DNA of 22,139 nucleotides, from contig DASZKW010000094.1 in NCBI GenBank assembly GCA_035552775.1, positions 1 to 22,139 on the forward strand. The letters are read 5' to 3'. Below are positions 21,184 through 22,139 of the stretch, one piece after another; position 1 is the stretch's first letter; every line of letters begins with the position of its first letter. The translations under genes and the position numbers were made by a program. Below the pieces are notes generated by a model. It was given only the letters and a program-made list of their open reading frames with translations, searched no databases and was not told the origin of the DNA. This stretch comes from DASZKW01 sp035552775 (GTDB lineage: Bacteria; Actinomycetota; Acidimicrobiia; Acidimicrobiales; Palsa-688).

Positions 21184-21212
21184 TTGCCCAAAGGCGCTCC
21201 GGTCCTGACCGC

Positions 21213-21242
21213 GCAAAAAACTAGGGGGGCCTCCTGGTGCCG
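21213..21242. other. A-tract/G-run motif, copy 2
   Basis: GC, six A, CTA, six G, CCTCCTGGTGCC aligns with copy 1 at 11169-11198. It lies 30 bases after the LAL stop and about 50 bases before the small gene at 21290. On the minus strand it reads as a GC dyad followed by six T, but no minus-strand gene needs a terminator here. Confidence 0.45.
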
Positions 21243-21289
21243 GAGCGACAGTCACCGTGCATCGTGTGCCCATGTCGAGCCAGCCGCCG

Positions 21290-21478
21290 ATGACCAGAGT
21301 GACCCTGGAGCTAATGGTCACGAGCAACAGCATCTGCGGGTCGGCCGGTTGGGGCAAAGGCCCATCACGACCCTTTTACGGTTGGCTGGAGTTGAGCTCA
21401 CTGCTCGACCGCGCCCGCCACGACGCGAGCGCGGACGAGGACGAGGACCCGCAGTTTGACGGCAGGCCAAGGAGGTAG
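21290..21478 (+). CDS. Small protein upstream of the arrestin-like gene
   Basis: From ATG 21290 the product has 62 residues (MTRVTLELMVTSN, then PSRPFYGWLELSSLLDRAR, then an acidic ASADEDED tail). In-frame alternatives are ATG 21272, GTG 21257 and GTG 21299; none has a clear ribosome binding site. Support comes from the segment FYGWLELSSLLDRAR, which looks like a conserved amphipathic motif, and from its stop codon lying within the Shine-Dalgarno/spacer region of the next gene (AAGGAGG at 21469-21475), an operon-like junction. I do not recognise a family, and the evidence is modest. Confidence 0.5.
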   Translation: MTRVTLELMVTSNSICGSAGWGKGPSRPFYGWLELSSLLDRARHDASADEDEDPQFDGRPRR

Positions 21479-21481
21479 ACG

Positions 21482-22139
21482 GTGAAGCTATTCACGCATC
21501 GGGACAAACGCCAGGACAAGCAGGCGATCGTGGTCTCGGTCGAGCCGGCAGAGGTTACGCGCGGCGACGGGCTCGTGGCCACCGTCCGACTCGTCGGCGC
21601 GACCGACCAAAAGGCGCGAGGGGCGGTCGTCCGTCTGGTCTGCAAGCACCGCTGGGCGACCGAAAGCACCGACGAGGAAGGCGATAAGACAGTTAGCTGG
21701 CAAGACGACATAGTGGTCGCCAGCGAAAGCGAGTTGGTGCCCGCGGGGCAACCGGTTGTTGCAGGGGAGCATCAGGTAGCTCTGGCCGTGCGCGCCGACG
21801 GCCATCCGTCGGTCCGAGGCGCGGTGAGCTGGGAGGTGCAGGCGGTAGTCAACCACCGGCTGGCCAACAACGTCGGCAAAGCAGCGTTGAGCGTGGCGTC
21901 GACGGGCGATCGCCATCGCAGTGGGCAGCGGGCGCGCCGTATACCAGGTTTTGGCCCGGACCCAGCTAGCCGAGCACTTGGCCTTGCCTGCAGGAGCGAG
22001 CAAGGATCTGCCCTTCGAGCTCACTGTGCCCGCAGGCGCGGTTCCGACCACCAAAGCCCTCCACACCTCGTACAGCTGGACGCTGGTGGCCACCGGGACG
22101 AAGAGCGCCCTGAAGAGGGACGAGGTTGTCGCTCTGGCG
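21482..22139 (+). pseudogene. Arrestin/Spo0M-like protein, apparently frameshifted, incomplete at window end
   Basis: GTG 21482 has an excellent ribosome binding site (AAGGAGG, 6-base spacer). The frame reads well as a beta-rich protein (KQAIVVSVEPAEVTRGDG, VRGAVSWEVQAVVNHRLANN) until about 21904. After that it turns into Arg/Gly/His-rich nonsense, while the +1 frame (codons from 21906) becomes sensible: AIAIAVGSGRAVYQVLA, ALPAGASKDLPFELTVPAGA, HTSYSWTLVATG. Removing one G from the GGG at 21904-21906 joins the two. The halves resemble each other (PAG, then a beta strand, then SWEVQA or SYSWTLVA), as in two-domain arrestin-like folds such as Spo0M, whose relatives bind membrane or cytoskeletal partners. 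It is either a real frameshift or a sequencing error. The 3' end is outside the window. Confidence 0.6.

Noticed and set aside
21488..22093. A 201-codon minus-strand open frame at the window end
   Set aside because: The opposite strand has an excellent ribosome binding site and beta-rich coding sequence; this frame has no recognisable domain.

Overview
The window is high-GC DNA (GC-rich third codon positions, frequent GTG starts, 4-base start/stop overlaps) from an actinobacterium. The best markers are an actinobacterial-type DNA polymerase I, a DtxR/IdeR-type iron regulator, a PdtaR-like REC-ANTAR regulator, mycolate-type cyclopropane-synthase and acyl-ACP desaturase homologues, and a LAL-type LuxR regulator. 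The mixture of recognisable housekeeping genes and unfamiliar membrane proteins would suit a deep-branching class such as Acidimicrobiia. That placement is inference and has not been tested.

Layout. 1-128 is the tail of an unidentified gene. 276-716 encodes a small membrane protein, and 763-2154 a secreted coiled-coil protein with a glucosaminidase-like C-terminus. 2217-5164 is a minus-strand group: a ureohydrolase, then a CFA/mycolate-type methyltransferase overlapping by 4 bases an acyl-ACP desaturase, probably a fatty-acid desaturation and methylation pair. A PLP-dependent decarboxylase (5244-6602) is divergent from it. polA (6621-9347, minus) and a dtxR-like gene (9406-10074, plus) are divergent. 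dtxR converges on pdtaR (10113-10706), which has a small coiled-coil gene upstream (10766-11059).

From 11289 to 15259 there is a tight five-gene plus-strand operon: a histidine-rich membrane bundle fused to a cyclic-nucleotide-binding-like domain, a 49-residue single-span protein, an anchored extracytoplasmic protein, a polytopic membrane protein resembling those annotated fenitrothion hydrolase, and a CPBP intramembrane protease. Three of its junctions are 4-base overlaps, so the products are probably made together. It is the strongest candidate here for an undescribed system. A second plus-strand membrane cluster follows (15381-18173): two membrane proteins of the same architecture, the second extended by TPRs and a beta domain, then a DUF4234-like protein. 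Then come a 956-residue LAL regulator (18313-21183) and a small gene followed by an arrestin/Spo0M-like gene that appears frameshifted and runs off the window.

The most unusual non-gene feature is a 35-bp G+C-rich repeat inserted in frame, in the same orientation and frame, in two unrelated housekeeping-type genes: a full and a shortened copy in the ureohydrolase and a 34/35-identical copy in polA. It behaves like a protein-coding interspersed element. Other unexplained signals are a perfect 14-bp palindrome upstream of the LAL gene, two copies of an A-tract/G-run motif 10 kb apart, and abutting hairpins with an 8-bp direct repeat at 15293-15336. No tRNA, rRNA, CRISPR array, insertion sequence or phage gene was recognised, and no gene-free stretch exceeds 300 bases.
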